From Heterotrichella gracilis (taxonomy: Eukaryota; Sar; Xanthophyceae; Tribonematales; Xanthonemataceae), in the NCBI GenBank assembly GCA_032358255.1, contig JAULBX010004332.1, positions 62,001-126,000 on the forward strand: a stretch of DNA of 64,000 bases, written 5' to 3'. The position numbers and the translations under genes were made by a program. Numbering within the stretch: position 1 is the stretch's first letter; every line of letters starts with the position of its first letter. Below are positions 23,165 to 33,396 of the stretch, piece by piece. The notes beneath the pieces were generated by a model that worked only from the letters and a program-made list of their open reading frames with translations, searched no databases and was not told the DNA's origin.

Positions 23165-26004
23165 ATGGCGCAGAGGCTGCCCACCATCCAGCACGCGCAC
23201 CGCAACGGGCCATCCCCCGCCGCAGCAGTCACCCTGTGCGCGCTAGCTGGCCTCCTATACACATGGCTTTTGTACCACGTGGCATACAAGAGCAGCTGCG
23301 CCAAGCAGATCAACAAGGTGGGGCACTCAAATTCTAAGGGTTCTGAAACCCCACACGCCTTGCAACAAATCTCCATTTGAAAATGGGCATACAACTCCAC
23401 ACCTCACATCCACTTGACCTTACATTTTGCATGCATGTCAAGAGCAGGCCTACATGCATTCAATCTCCATGACACTCTGACCCTCATCCCTAACCCCATC
23501 CTTATGGTATTCCGCAGGCCCAGGGGCAGGCACTGGAGTATCTCAACCGCCACATGGCGGTGCCAGGTGATGCGGCCACCCTGCAGCACCTCATGACCCG
23601 GACACCCAACGCCACAGCAACTGGCAAGGCATGTGTGCGCGCCTCCCGTGTGGCCCCCTGCCCAGTGCATGTGTGAAGTTCCCTAGCATGGGTTGCACCA
23701 CCCACTACCATTGGTGGTCAAATGCACATGCGTCCACACCTGCCCGTCCCCTGATGATGATTAGGCAATGCCTCTCATCATGATGGGGTCATCACTGCCG
23801 ATCACTGACAATAACCAGCGCATTACCCACCATATGGATCACTCATCACAACCGGCGCGTCACTCAACATCACAGACCATCACTCCTCATCATTGGTGAT
23901 CATATATCCATCACCTGGCCATTCCCTGCCCATCAATCTCCACCACTTGATGGTAATGTGCTTGCTGCCCATCAACAAGGGTCACCACCCACCACGCTCC
24001 GCCCACCCTCCGCCCCCTTCCCCCTTGCTAACACCCTCCCCCACTGGCTCCTGCAGCTGTGCCCTGTGTGCGTAGGTCCCACCTCAGCCAGCCCAGCCTG
24101 CAACTGCCCGGACGCTGCAGCCGACCCTCGGACCTCCCTGGCCCAGGTGGGACCCATGATGTACCCAGCATGCCTTTTGTCCACAGCTCATTGATTTTGC
24201 ATGTGGCATGGCTTCCTTTCATGCGCATACCCATCGTGATAGTTGCATGACTTCGCCTCTCTGCATATTGTCCGCATCTCTCCTTCAGTTTGATTGCTGC
24301 TACCCACAGCCATTAGGGAGGCGGTTCAGCACATCTAGGCACATTTCCTCCCCTTCTGGTGACACCCTACATCTACACCCCGAACCGTAAAACCCTAACC
24401 CCCATTGCCGCAGGAGGTGGCTCAACACATCCAGGCGCATTCGCTCCCCCCTAGCTACAGCCCCCCCTCCTGCCCCCCACCCCCGGACACCACCACCACC
24501 ACAGAGGAAGCGTCCTGGACAGACCTGATGCAGAAAAACCTAGAGGTGGATTTTAATTTCTGGTCCCGAGGGTTCACCGGTGGGGACATTGACAAAATAG
24601 CGATGCAGGTTGTGGAAAGCGACACCCACCTGCTAGTTGCGATAGAGAGCAACCAGCTGAGCCTCCCCCGGCGCAAGGATGGCCTCGACTGCCATGGCTG
24701 CAATGACCACGCGGGGGATATCATTCGAGAGCTCAATGAGGCCCTCCAGGGGGGCCAAATAAGGGTCCCAAATATGAAATTCGTGCTCAATGTGGACAAT
24801 TGGCCGGTGTGCCGGCACCAGCATGCTCCCTGCGCTGCTCCGGTGCTGAGCCTCATCAAGGATGCTGGGGATGGGGATGTGTTGGTCCCCGAGCTGCATG
24901 CGGAAAACATGGTGGAGGGGGCTGTGGACTATCCCTGGGAGAGGAATTGGGAGGTGGCGTTTTGGCGGGGGGCGAAGTATTGCAACGACGGGGAGGAGGG
25001 GCATGCCATCCAGGGGCGCCGCGTGGAGTGCTCACGGTGAGGAGGTGGGGGGTGGGAGGCAAGGGACGTGGGGTTTCATGACAGGATGTAGGTGTGCAGT
25101 TCCTTATCTCTTCAATCCCGTGCGCAAATCTCAGTTCTGACTATCGCGGCACCCATCCCTCATTCCCTACCCATGCAGCACCAACTTGACCTTCAACTCC
25201 TAAATCCTGCAATCAAAATCAGAGCTATAATTTAAACCCTCATTTGAAAACCCTGATCGCTAAACCCTAACTTGCCACACCCTTGCCCCATGCAGCAACT
25301 ACCTTTCCTTCCTGTCCCACTTCTTCCCCGACACCCTGAACGTGACGTGCCGCCCCTGGGAGGACCCACCCACCTCCCTCCACGACCACTCCCGCTACAA
25401 GTACCTGCTCAACCTGGATGGCTACTCAGCCTCATCGGGACTAGGCAAGCTGCTGCACACCAACTCCCTGGTCATGAAGCAGGGGTCGAGCCACTTGGAG
25501 TTCTACTACAGGTATGCAGACCCTTGTTAGGGTTTAAACCCCAAATCTAAACCCTACATGAAGCAGGGGTCAAGCCACTTGGAGTTCTACAACACTGAGT
25601 GGGTGGGGCGCAGACCCTAATGAGGGTTTAATCCCCACCCTTAAACCCTACACACTGGTCATGAAGCAGGGTTCTGGCCACCTGGAGCTTAATGGCTTCT
25701 CCACAAATCCATTTGCAATGTGCATGATGCGGCACCGTCAGGATCGATGCCCTTCACCCACCCACCCCACCCAGCCCCCGTTGGCCCCAGGTCCCTGCTC
25801 CCCTGCGTGCACTACCTGCCCATCTGGGAGACCCACGAGCTGGATGTGCTGGATGCGGTGCGCTGGGCAAGGAAGCACGACGCACACGCGATGCAGCTGG
25901 CGGCCAATGGCCAGGCATTTGCGCTGCACCACCTCGGCAAGCGGGGGAGGTTGCGATACTGGGGGGAGGTGCTGACCAAGTATGCAAGCCTGGTGAAGGG
26001 GTGA
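23165..26004 (+). CDS. GT90/CAP10-family glycosyltransferase, copy B
   Basis: Six exons: 23165-23317, 23518-23628, 24057-24146, 24414-25036, 25296-25511, 25791-26004; 468 aa, phases agree. It is a clear paralogue of copy A: same anchor design (ALAGLLYTWLLYHVAYK), same intron positions in the catalytic part, and the hallmark KYLLNLDGYSASSGLGKLL followed by LLHTNSLVMKQ. It differs in having two extra exons between anchor and catalytic domain. The second extra exon carries LCPVCVGPTSASPACNCPD, four cysteines in two close pairs that could form lumenal disulfides or bind metal. Exon 2 ends CAAG|GCATGT, so its intron would be GC-AG; this is the only choice that keeps the frame into exon 3. The intron after exon 5 holds two degenerate copies of that exon's 3' edge. 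Divergence in the catalytic part is moderate, so the duplication is not recent. Confidence 0.82.
25471..25690 (+). repeat. Three copies of an exon 3' edge in GT90 copy B
   Basis: The exon 5 end (gtcatgaagcaggggtcgag onward, 25471-25511) recurs in the following intron at 25557-25590 and 25655-25690 with increasing divergence. Linkers contain taaaccctac and ttaaaccctac. The second copy keeps the codons up to TTCTAC but not the donor. Confidence 0.9.
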
Positions 26005-27976
26005 CTCCCTGTCATATGTAGTACAGCCACAAGGAAGGGTTCTCAATTGCTTGCTATGCGTAGTATCATCATGGTCATGAAAAAATTTTAAGACTGTGGT
26101 TTCAAGGAACCTTTTTTCTTTTGTGCTGCCCGAGGGCAATGAGTGACACTGGCAACTTGCCTGGCATGCTGTGGCAACTTGAACTTCAATTGGACTGTAA
26201 AGTTTGAAACTCGCGGCTTGGGCATGCCATGGTGCTATTATTGCTCCACGTGCCCAATCTGATAAGACTGGCATGGGCATTGCAGTGTGCACGATGATAT
26301 GCCGCGTTATGCACGCATTTGGCGTTCAACAGTATTTTCTTTTCTTTCCTAGAGCTAAAACTTTCTGTTTCGGTGAACAGAGTTCTCTCCACACAGAGTA
26401 TGGTGATCATTCATGAGTCATGATGAATTGTGGTGTAGACGTCTCACACGTATCAAATTGCCTGGCCGGCCCGGCAAAAGGGGGGGGGGCCCTCCAAAAG
26501 TTTTAGGTACTTCCTCCGAGGTCATTAGTGGCACATGCAGGCTGGCCAGCATTTTCCAGCTATCAGCTGTATGCGCACAGTGACTGCATAAAGGTGAACT
26601 TCACACATTCTGTTGTGGCCTGTTGGAGCAGTCTGACAGGCTCTTGAGTCACTCAAGCAAGTTGCTCAGCAGTAGTGATTGCACTTGTCAATACAGGTTA
26701 CAGGCTGCAGCCTCAAAGAGATCTGACGAGGATAATTGCGCAAATTGTAGTACAAAATTGCAATCATTGAATGACTTATTGTTCAGTGTACCGACGAGTG
26801 CTGCACTATGTCTACACAACATAACAGATCAATAAGGCAGGATCTATAGAGAAAGAAAAAAAAGGCTGGCTTTGCTGCATAAGAGACTGCCACTAAGGCT
26901 CAGCCAGCGCTAATTCCACCATCACGCTACGCCACAAATCCCAAGCCCTTCCCCCCCAAATGCTCCCTGCCATCGCCACCTCCCCAGAACCTCGTCCCAC
27001 CTTCACCTCCATCACCATCACACAGCACCAGCAGCCAGCCAAAGGCATGCCGGTACCTGTCACTACCATAGCTAGCCCAAAACAGGCTAATAAAGTGCAC
27101 ATTGGACAACAAAGTGCATGCCTCACAACCAATTTTTTTGTCGTTTTTTGGAAAGATGTGTTTGCCTGCTTGCAACAGCGGTCAAGCAGGGCGCAGCACA
27201 GGGCCAAGCCTGCCGGGGAAATGTCGTTCAAAGCATGGTGCTGCGTCAGGGCCTGCTCGAAAAGGATGGGTACTTTCACACGTGAGTGAGCAGCCCTGAT
27301 AGAAAAGGAAACCGTACCCAAAAACACACCATGGATGAACCTTGATTAGGTGCAAACAGCTGGTAGCCAGAAAATGGATGCTACCAACCAGAGAATAGGG
27401 TTGGTGTGACAGAACCTGCGCACGGATGGTGCCCAGGCCTGTATGCCGCGGTGCAGCTGAGGGCTCATATGTGTGTGGTGGCTCGGGGAGGCGGTGCGGT
27501 GCTCCAAACGCACCTCCCCCCCTTGCCTCCCTGTGTTGTTTCGGCTCGAGAAACTCATGTCTTGTGCCAGCGGGGCGATCAAACCCACTGGCACTGTGCG
27601 CTGTGCTAAACCCTAGGGTTTGCCAGCTGTGGCAGGAACGGGATGTGTTCATTCATAGTGCTAAAATTGCCATCTGCCTGTTGTTGGGCAGCTGCCCCAT
27701 GCTACCCACCCTCCAATACACCCCATACACCCTCAAAAAACCCTAACCAAAGCTACTGAGAGCCAAGTTCTGCGCTGGCCTGACTGCATGCCAAATAGTG
27801 TCCATTGTCAAGCTCCCAAATTCAGATACCCCCTTGCTTGTGCTGGCCCCACAGCCCCCCTCGCCCACTCCCACCCCCGTCATTGCCTCACTGCTGGATA
27901 AATGCCATTCACTGCTCATGCTGCGGCCTGGCAAGCTGGATGGCCCTTCCCATGGTTGCGCCGCCTGGCCTGCACC
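26005..27976. other. Convergent intergenic region
   Basis: About 2 kb between the stops of GT90 copy B (plus) and the SAMDC-ODC gene (minus). It should hold two 3' UTRs; a TGTAA lies near 26195 on the plus strand. A G-run of ten occurs at about 26480. Open frames of up to about 150 codons (for example minus 27652-27182) show no family signature. Confidence 0.4.
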
Positions 27977-30900
27977 CTACTTGTGCGAGTAGACGTAGAA
28001 GGTGTTGACATCCACTGCATTAATCCCGTTGAAGTTGGTGGCGCCCACGCGGCCATAGGCGCCCATGCGCGGGAAGGCCAGCCAGTCCCCATTGTCCAGC
28101 TCCGGCAGGGGGTAGTCCCTGAGGACGGTGTCCAGGCCATCGCATGTGGGGCCAAACACGGTGGAGGGCAGCAGCGGGCCGGCGCGCTCTGCCCCAGTGA
28201 GCATGGGGCGTGCGGCCAGTGTGGCGTGGTCGTACAGCACGCAGTTCATGGAGCCGTACAGGCCGTCTGCAAAGGGAAATGGGAGGGTTTAGAGGAGGGT
28301 TCAGGGGGGCGTGGATGGATGATGATCTCACTGTGTGTTGAAAGGTGCAGGTGAAGGCTGTTAAACAATGTGTCTGTTACTGCGCCATACAGCGCAATGC
28401 AGCACATGACACCCAGCCTGAGGTGTAAAATGGAATTGAACGAAGCCCCAAAGCAGGAGCAGCATGCGCACGACACATGGGACAGGAATTGCAGCCAGCA
28501 CCACAATATTAATCTGCACCCCACCTGTGATGTAGTAGTCCAGGATGCGCTTGCCCTCGCGGTCCACCTTGCGGTTGCCGAACACCTGGCAGTACAGGGT
28601 GGCGCAGGCCTCGGCAAAGTAGCGCCCAGGCTCGGCGATGATCTGCAGGGGGAGCGGCAGCACACAAGTCAGGTATGGGCAAGGGATCACCAAGCCGGCG
28701 GCATGCACTGTGCTGCACAACATTAGCACCCCCATCCCCCCCTACTTGAGTGCGAGCCAATGCTGGGGCGGGCAGGGCGCCATATTATTTTCCAATTTCA
28801 TCACAGCTGGGCCGCTCTAACCAACCCTGCTACTGCACATGCCCAGCTGCCACACTCAACCTACACCATGCCAATGCACCACTTCCCACCAGCAGTAATC
28901 CACCCCACACACACCATACCCCCACACACAGCCCCCCACCCACCTGCACGCCTGCCTCCTCAGGGAAGTACATATCCAGCGCGGCATTCACCGCAGCCGG
29001 CACGCCACCCAGGTCCACCTTGCCGCTGGGCCCAAACCTGCCCCCGCAGAACCCGCCCCCCAGGTCCAGCAGGCGCATGTCAAAGCCCATGCTGAGCCCC
29101 AGGTCAAAGGCCTGGCGCGCCAGCTGGATGGCCACCGAGAAGGCATTGGGGTTGGTGGCGCCCGAGCCCACGTGGAAAGAGACGCCCACCACGTTGATGC
29201 CCAGGCTGCGCGCGGTGAGGAGCAGGGCCAGCCAGGTGTCGGGCTCCGCGCCATACTTGTTGCCCAGCTGGCAGCGCGCGTCGGGGTCGTCGGCGCGGAT
29301 GCGCAGCACCGCCTGGGTGTCGGGGTGCCACTTGGACAGCTTCAGCAGCTCGCTCTCGGTGTCAAAGGTGGTAAGGGACACGCCGCGGCGCGCGGCGGCC
29401 TTAATGTCGCTCGGGCGCTTGCAGGCGTTGGCCAGGATGATGCGCGAGGTGGGAACCCCCAGGGACATGACCACATCCACCTCGGGGTCCGACGCGCAGT
29501 CAAAGCCCGCCCCGAGCGCCGCCAGCGTGGAGATGATGGCGCGGTCGGTGTTGCACTTGACCGCGTAGAAGGGGTGCACGCGGGGCATAGCCTCGCACCA
29601 GGCCTGGTACAGGCGAGTCACCACGCCCAGGTCGAGGACATAGAAGGTGTCGTCCAGTGCGCGCATCTTGACCATGGAGGCGGCGAAAGCGTCGGTGGTG
29701 GCCATGGCGCAATCGGGGACGGGCTGCACCGCCCAGGCGGACAGCAGGGCCAGGAAGCGCTCCTCTGTGTCTGCCTCCTGAGGAAGGGCCAGGATGGCGG
29801 CGTCGCCCAGTGGGGGGGTGGCGGGGCGGTCGGTGCCGGTGGACTCCTCGCCTGAGGGGGGGGGGAGCAGGGGCGGGGGTCAGGCAGGATAAGGATGTTG
29901 ATACTGGTGAATTGATGAGGTGTGGTGGTGCAAGCGAGCCAAAAGGATTGTTGATGAGACAATAAGCACTGTGATTGCAGCATAGCCTCAAATCAAACAG
30001 AGCTATCACTGCTGCAAAATATGCAGTAAAATGCTGGTAGACAAAATGCTGGTAAACAAAAATGCTCTATGTGAAGGCCATGCAAACCAAACGCACAGGC
30101 TACACCATAGCATGCTGCGCGTACCGTCAGACTCCGACATGAGCGCCCTGCTGGAGTAGAAGCTGGGCAGGTGCTTGAGGACGGAGCGGGGGCTGGGGGG
30201 CTGGGAGCCGGCCTTGGGCGCCTCCACGTGGGCGCAGGTCACGCAGGACCGGTTCTTCAGCAGCTGGGTGCACAGCCCGCTCACAGTGACGCCAGAGGCG
30301 GTCAAGTGAACCACGTCCAGGGCCCAGGATGGCGCCGCGGCGTCCGCTGACACGGTGATGCAGGTCTGGCCTGGGTGGAAGATCTCCATGGCCTGTGTGA
30401 TGGCGGCTGCCAGGTCCAGGCTGTTGGGGTCAAAGCCAAAGAACTCCACGCTGGCGTAGCTGAAGCCCGCCTCCGGGGTGATGTGGATGGTGATGTACGA
30501 GTCGCCGCGCATGCCGTTCATGGAGTAGCCGCAGGGGTCAAACACGTAGTCGTCGATGGCTGCGCCCGGGAGCAGGTTCATGATGCCGGTCTGCGCGGTC
30601 ACCTGGGCCGCGCTCACAAAGCCGGTGCCCCTGAAGAACTGCTGGGCCTTCTCGGGGTGCAGGTCCCGCATGCACAGCTCCAGGCCGTAGGTGCTGGCCC
30701 TGGTGCGGGGCCCAGCCTCCTCAGCCAGGAACACATGCCACTGGAGGCCTGTGTGGCTGTCACCCATCACATAGGCGGTGGGGCCGCCCCCCAGGTGCCC
30801 GAACAGGGGGGTCAGGAACTCCTTCTCGTCGTCAAAGTGGGTGTGAGGCGCAAGCTGCAGCAGGAGCACAAGCCAGTCAGATCACCCCTGAACATCGAAG

Positions 30901-31362
30901 CGTCGCCTGGCATGCGAGATGGACCAAAACTACAGCAGGGCACCGCAGGGTCGCACATTACGCGCAGTGGCCGTGAAAACCCCGCACCTGCTGCTCTGGG
31001 AAGAGGTAGGAAGCTCTGGAGAACTTGCAGTAGTTGGGGGCGCAGTCCAGCGACGCCGCCATCTCCAGGAGGCGTGGCACGCAGTTGAGCAGCTTGGTGG
31101 TGCCGCAGGTCTTGAGGATGAAGGTGGATGGGTAGACGAAGAGGGAGGACTCCGACAGCACGTATGCGTCAAAGTGGTCGTTGTGCCTGTCGGACACAAT
31201 GCAGCAGGCGGCAAGCTCCATGAGCTCATCGAGCTGCTGACGGCTGAGGGAGCGAAGCCCTTCGTGTGGAGCACAAGGGCCAAGCTGGAAGGTGATCTCG
31301 ATGCGCTTCTCGGAGCCTTCAAACACAGGGTTTGGGAAGACGGTGGGGCTGTTGCTGGCCAT
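27977..31362 (-). CDS. SAMDC-ODC: Bifunctional S-adenosylmethionine decarboxylase / ornithine decarboxylase
   Basis: Five exons (minus): 31362-30988, 30854-30125, 29851-28944, 28642-28525, 28266-27977; 806 aa, phases 0, 1, 0, 1 all agree. Residues 1-368 are a complete AdoMet[14 protein letters not shown] near the N-terminus, the self-cleavage site YVLSESSLF (Glu71-Ser72, Ser becoming pyruvoyl), KTCGTT with Cys86, PCGYSMNG and [18 protein letters not shown]. Residues 369-435 are a linker without stop. Residues 436-806 are a fold-III, PLP-dependent [18 protein letters not shown] with Lys467, SFHVGSGA with His595, [29 protein letters not shown] and FGPTCDGLD with the catalytic Cys753-Asp754. It makes putrescine from ornithine and decarboxylated AdoMet for spermidine synthase, in the cytosol. 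Alternative: two genes, with SAMDC reading into intron 2 to 30006 and ODC starting at the GCCATGGCC near 29705. The matching splice phases and the lack of promoter space favour fusion. A uORF precedes it. Confidence 0.85.
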
Positions 31363-31448
31363 CGTGCGTTGGCTGGCTGTGGGGGCTGGTCTGGAGGCGG
31401 GTCAAGCTGGGGATGTCGAGGTTCGAGGTGGTTTCCTTGTAGGCCCTG

Positions 31449-31700
31449 TTAGCTGGCGCCCTTCACGCACTGCACAGGGCACAGCGCTGCATCAGACAAA
31501 ACACACAGGCAAAACTGCAGGAAAACAACACAGGTTGAGATAGGACTTACGTCTGCGAAGGCAGCCGACCACTTGACAGTGCTGCCCCACGGCCGCACAT
31601 CCTCGACCAGAAGGGAGAGCGCCGGCTCAAACACCCTGGTGCTGCTATTGCTGCTGCCGGAACTCTTACAACTGCTGGGCATACTGGGTTTCTGTTCCAT
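31449..31700 (-). CDS. Conserved upstream ORF of SAMDC leader (polyamine-responsive type)
   Basis: Two small exons (minus): 31700-31551 and 31469-31449, joined across an 81-base GTAAGT...CAG intron, encode a 56-residue peptide. It starts MEQKPSMPSS, has a Ser-rich N-terminus, then LSLLVEDVRPWGSTVKWSAAF, and after splicing ends ADCVKGAS. Land-plant SAMDC mRNAs carry a 48-55 residue uORF with the same plan: Ser-rich start, S(I/V)EDVRPxGG, KFxSAAYSNC and a short basic/Ser end. In plants the nascent peptide stalls ribosomes at high spermidine/spermine and shuts off SAMDC translation. The peptide ends 86 bases upstream of the main ATG, with no ATG between. The tiny uORF that overlaps the plant uORF by one base is not seen (CAATG precedes it). 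The frame stays open upstream to another ATG at 32075, so the true 5' end matters. Confidence 0.8.
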   Translation of the reverse strand: MEQKPSMPSSCKSSGSSNSSTRVFEPALSLLVEDVRPWGSTVKWSAAFADVSPISTCVVFLQFCLCVLSDAALCPVQCVKGAS

Positions 31701-33396
31701 TGGTGACCACGTATTCCGCCAGCTTTGCAAACCACGGGGCAACGGGCGGAGTGTCACGCGCTTCGAATGGAAGCGTGTTGGTTGGCTGTTGGACTCGACT
31801 CTGGAGAGAAGAACCAATGCTGGAAGGAGATTGTGGGCAAGCAAGCAGTGGCAGTTGAAAGCCTTTTCAAAGGCAGACGATGCGGGGTGGGCAGCAAAAG
31901 GAATTGTGAACCGCGAAACGTGAATGCGTGTCAGTGGGCTTCCTTGGAAGTATATCTGTGGAAGCGAAGCTGTGGGAAGCTTTTGGTGCTCTGAGGATTG
32001 CGGCGGGGACTCCCCCGTTCGCGAGATTCCACTGCCTCCCTTCCTCCCGCATGCATTGGTCTGCAAGTCTGACATGGATCAATCAAATGGCCTAGGGGCC
32101 CTTTAATTACCGTGGTGGTAGAACGCACCACACCTTTCTCAAAGGCGTCAGATGGCGCAGATTATCACGTACAACGGGCTCGCCAGACCTTCTCTTGACT
32201 TTAATCTGGAGGTTTGTCACTGCTGGTGTGTCCAGGCGGCCACTGGAAGGTAATCCAGCGCGTACCAGCACACAAACTGGTACCCTCTCTTTAGACACCA
32301 CCAAGGTCCCTGCGCAGGCCTCACCCCAACGTCTGCTCAGAGACACGACAATAGGAGCCATGGCAGCTCTTGAGGTGTGGCCACTGCCTTTTCCCTGCAC
32401 AGTACCTCCTGCTGGCGCTCCTGCTGCTGTGTACCTGTTGAGAACCCTCCACACGCTCCCTGAGCAGGAAAACCCCCACCCCACCAGATTTCCGCACCCA
32501 CGCAACGCCTGAAGGTGTTTTACAGCGTGGATAGCCTTTCTGTGCCCCTATGTCGCCCATCCCAGGCCATATAGCGTCGTTTAGGGCCCATTTGTCCACC
32601 TTTTTGGGCCAACCTCTGTTAACAACGTTGCAGGCAACTGGCGCTGGAGCTTGGTGGTAGGAGGTCTCAGGGCTTGCACAGCTGCTTTGCGTCTCCCTGG
32701 TTGCAGCACCAGAGGACAGGTTCGTTAAACCAGACTAGAGCAGCGCCGTCCTCCCTGCAGAGTGTCGCAGTTTGTGGGGATCAGAGGGAAATTGGCGTTG
32801 CCACGCTGGCATTTCAGGGGGGCTGCGTAACCCCCAACGTTGCCCACACTCAAGCTGCATCAGGGCCCCACAGGCTGCTCTGTTTCGCAACCAGGAGCTA
32901 TGAAACTTGCTATTTTTGGCTGATTTTCGGCAGTTTGCAGTGACTAACAAGAACCTTGTGCCATGCTTGCTGGCGCCCAGCAGGACCCCGTGCAGCGTGC
33001 TCTTTCGAGCCAGTTGCCTGCTGGGATCACTCGATAAGGTCGTACTGTAGCTCCTGTGTGCAACAGGGCCGCTACGTTGGGTTGCAAGTGGGTGAAAAGA
33101 TCCTTTCTAGAGGGGACCCGTGCCACAACCAGTCAGTGAGGTGCCCACCCCCCAGTACCTGCCAGATCCTCCTCAGCAGGCACCCATCCAACCCCACGAC
33201 ACGAGGTGAGCGTCCACGTTTGGCTTGTTTAACATTTTCAGCCATGCATGCGCCTCCCCAGCCCATCATCTTGCTTGCCAAATGGCACTTCTTGCCTGGA
33301 TGCACCCATTCATGCTGGGGACATCAGGCTCATACCCTCATCTATCCTGCAGGAGCATCCCTGTGGGACCACACACACACCATTGCCCCATACCTG
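31701..33396. promoter_or_regulatory. Divergent intergenic region of SAMDC-ODC and the JmjC gene
   Basis: It must hold the promoter and 5' leader of both genes. Near the right end, 33111-33205 looks like a Pro/Gln-rich exon ending in a good donor (ACGAG|GTGAGC at 33206). Read in the frame that splices correctly to 33353 it would extend the JmjC protein upstream. The reading frame that looks most like coding (VPQPVSEVPTPQ) does not match phase, so it may be untranslated. Confidence 0.4.

Noticed and set aside
23650-23960. Dense atcatc/tcatca words in an intron of GT90 copy B
   Set aside because: Irregular low-complexity sequence without a fixed unit; not a defined repeat.
29172-29855. 227-codon plus-strand open frame
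   Set aside because: Shadow of the ODC exon; composition follows the reverse frame of the real gene.
31701-31760. Tiny uORF overlapping the SAMDC uORF by one base, as in plants
   Set aside because: The base context before the uORF ATG is CCAATGG, which does not allow a TGATG or TAATG overlap, and no short ATG-stop pair ends there.
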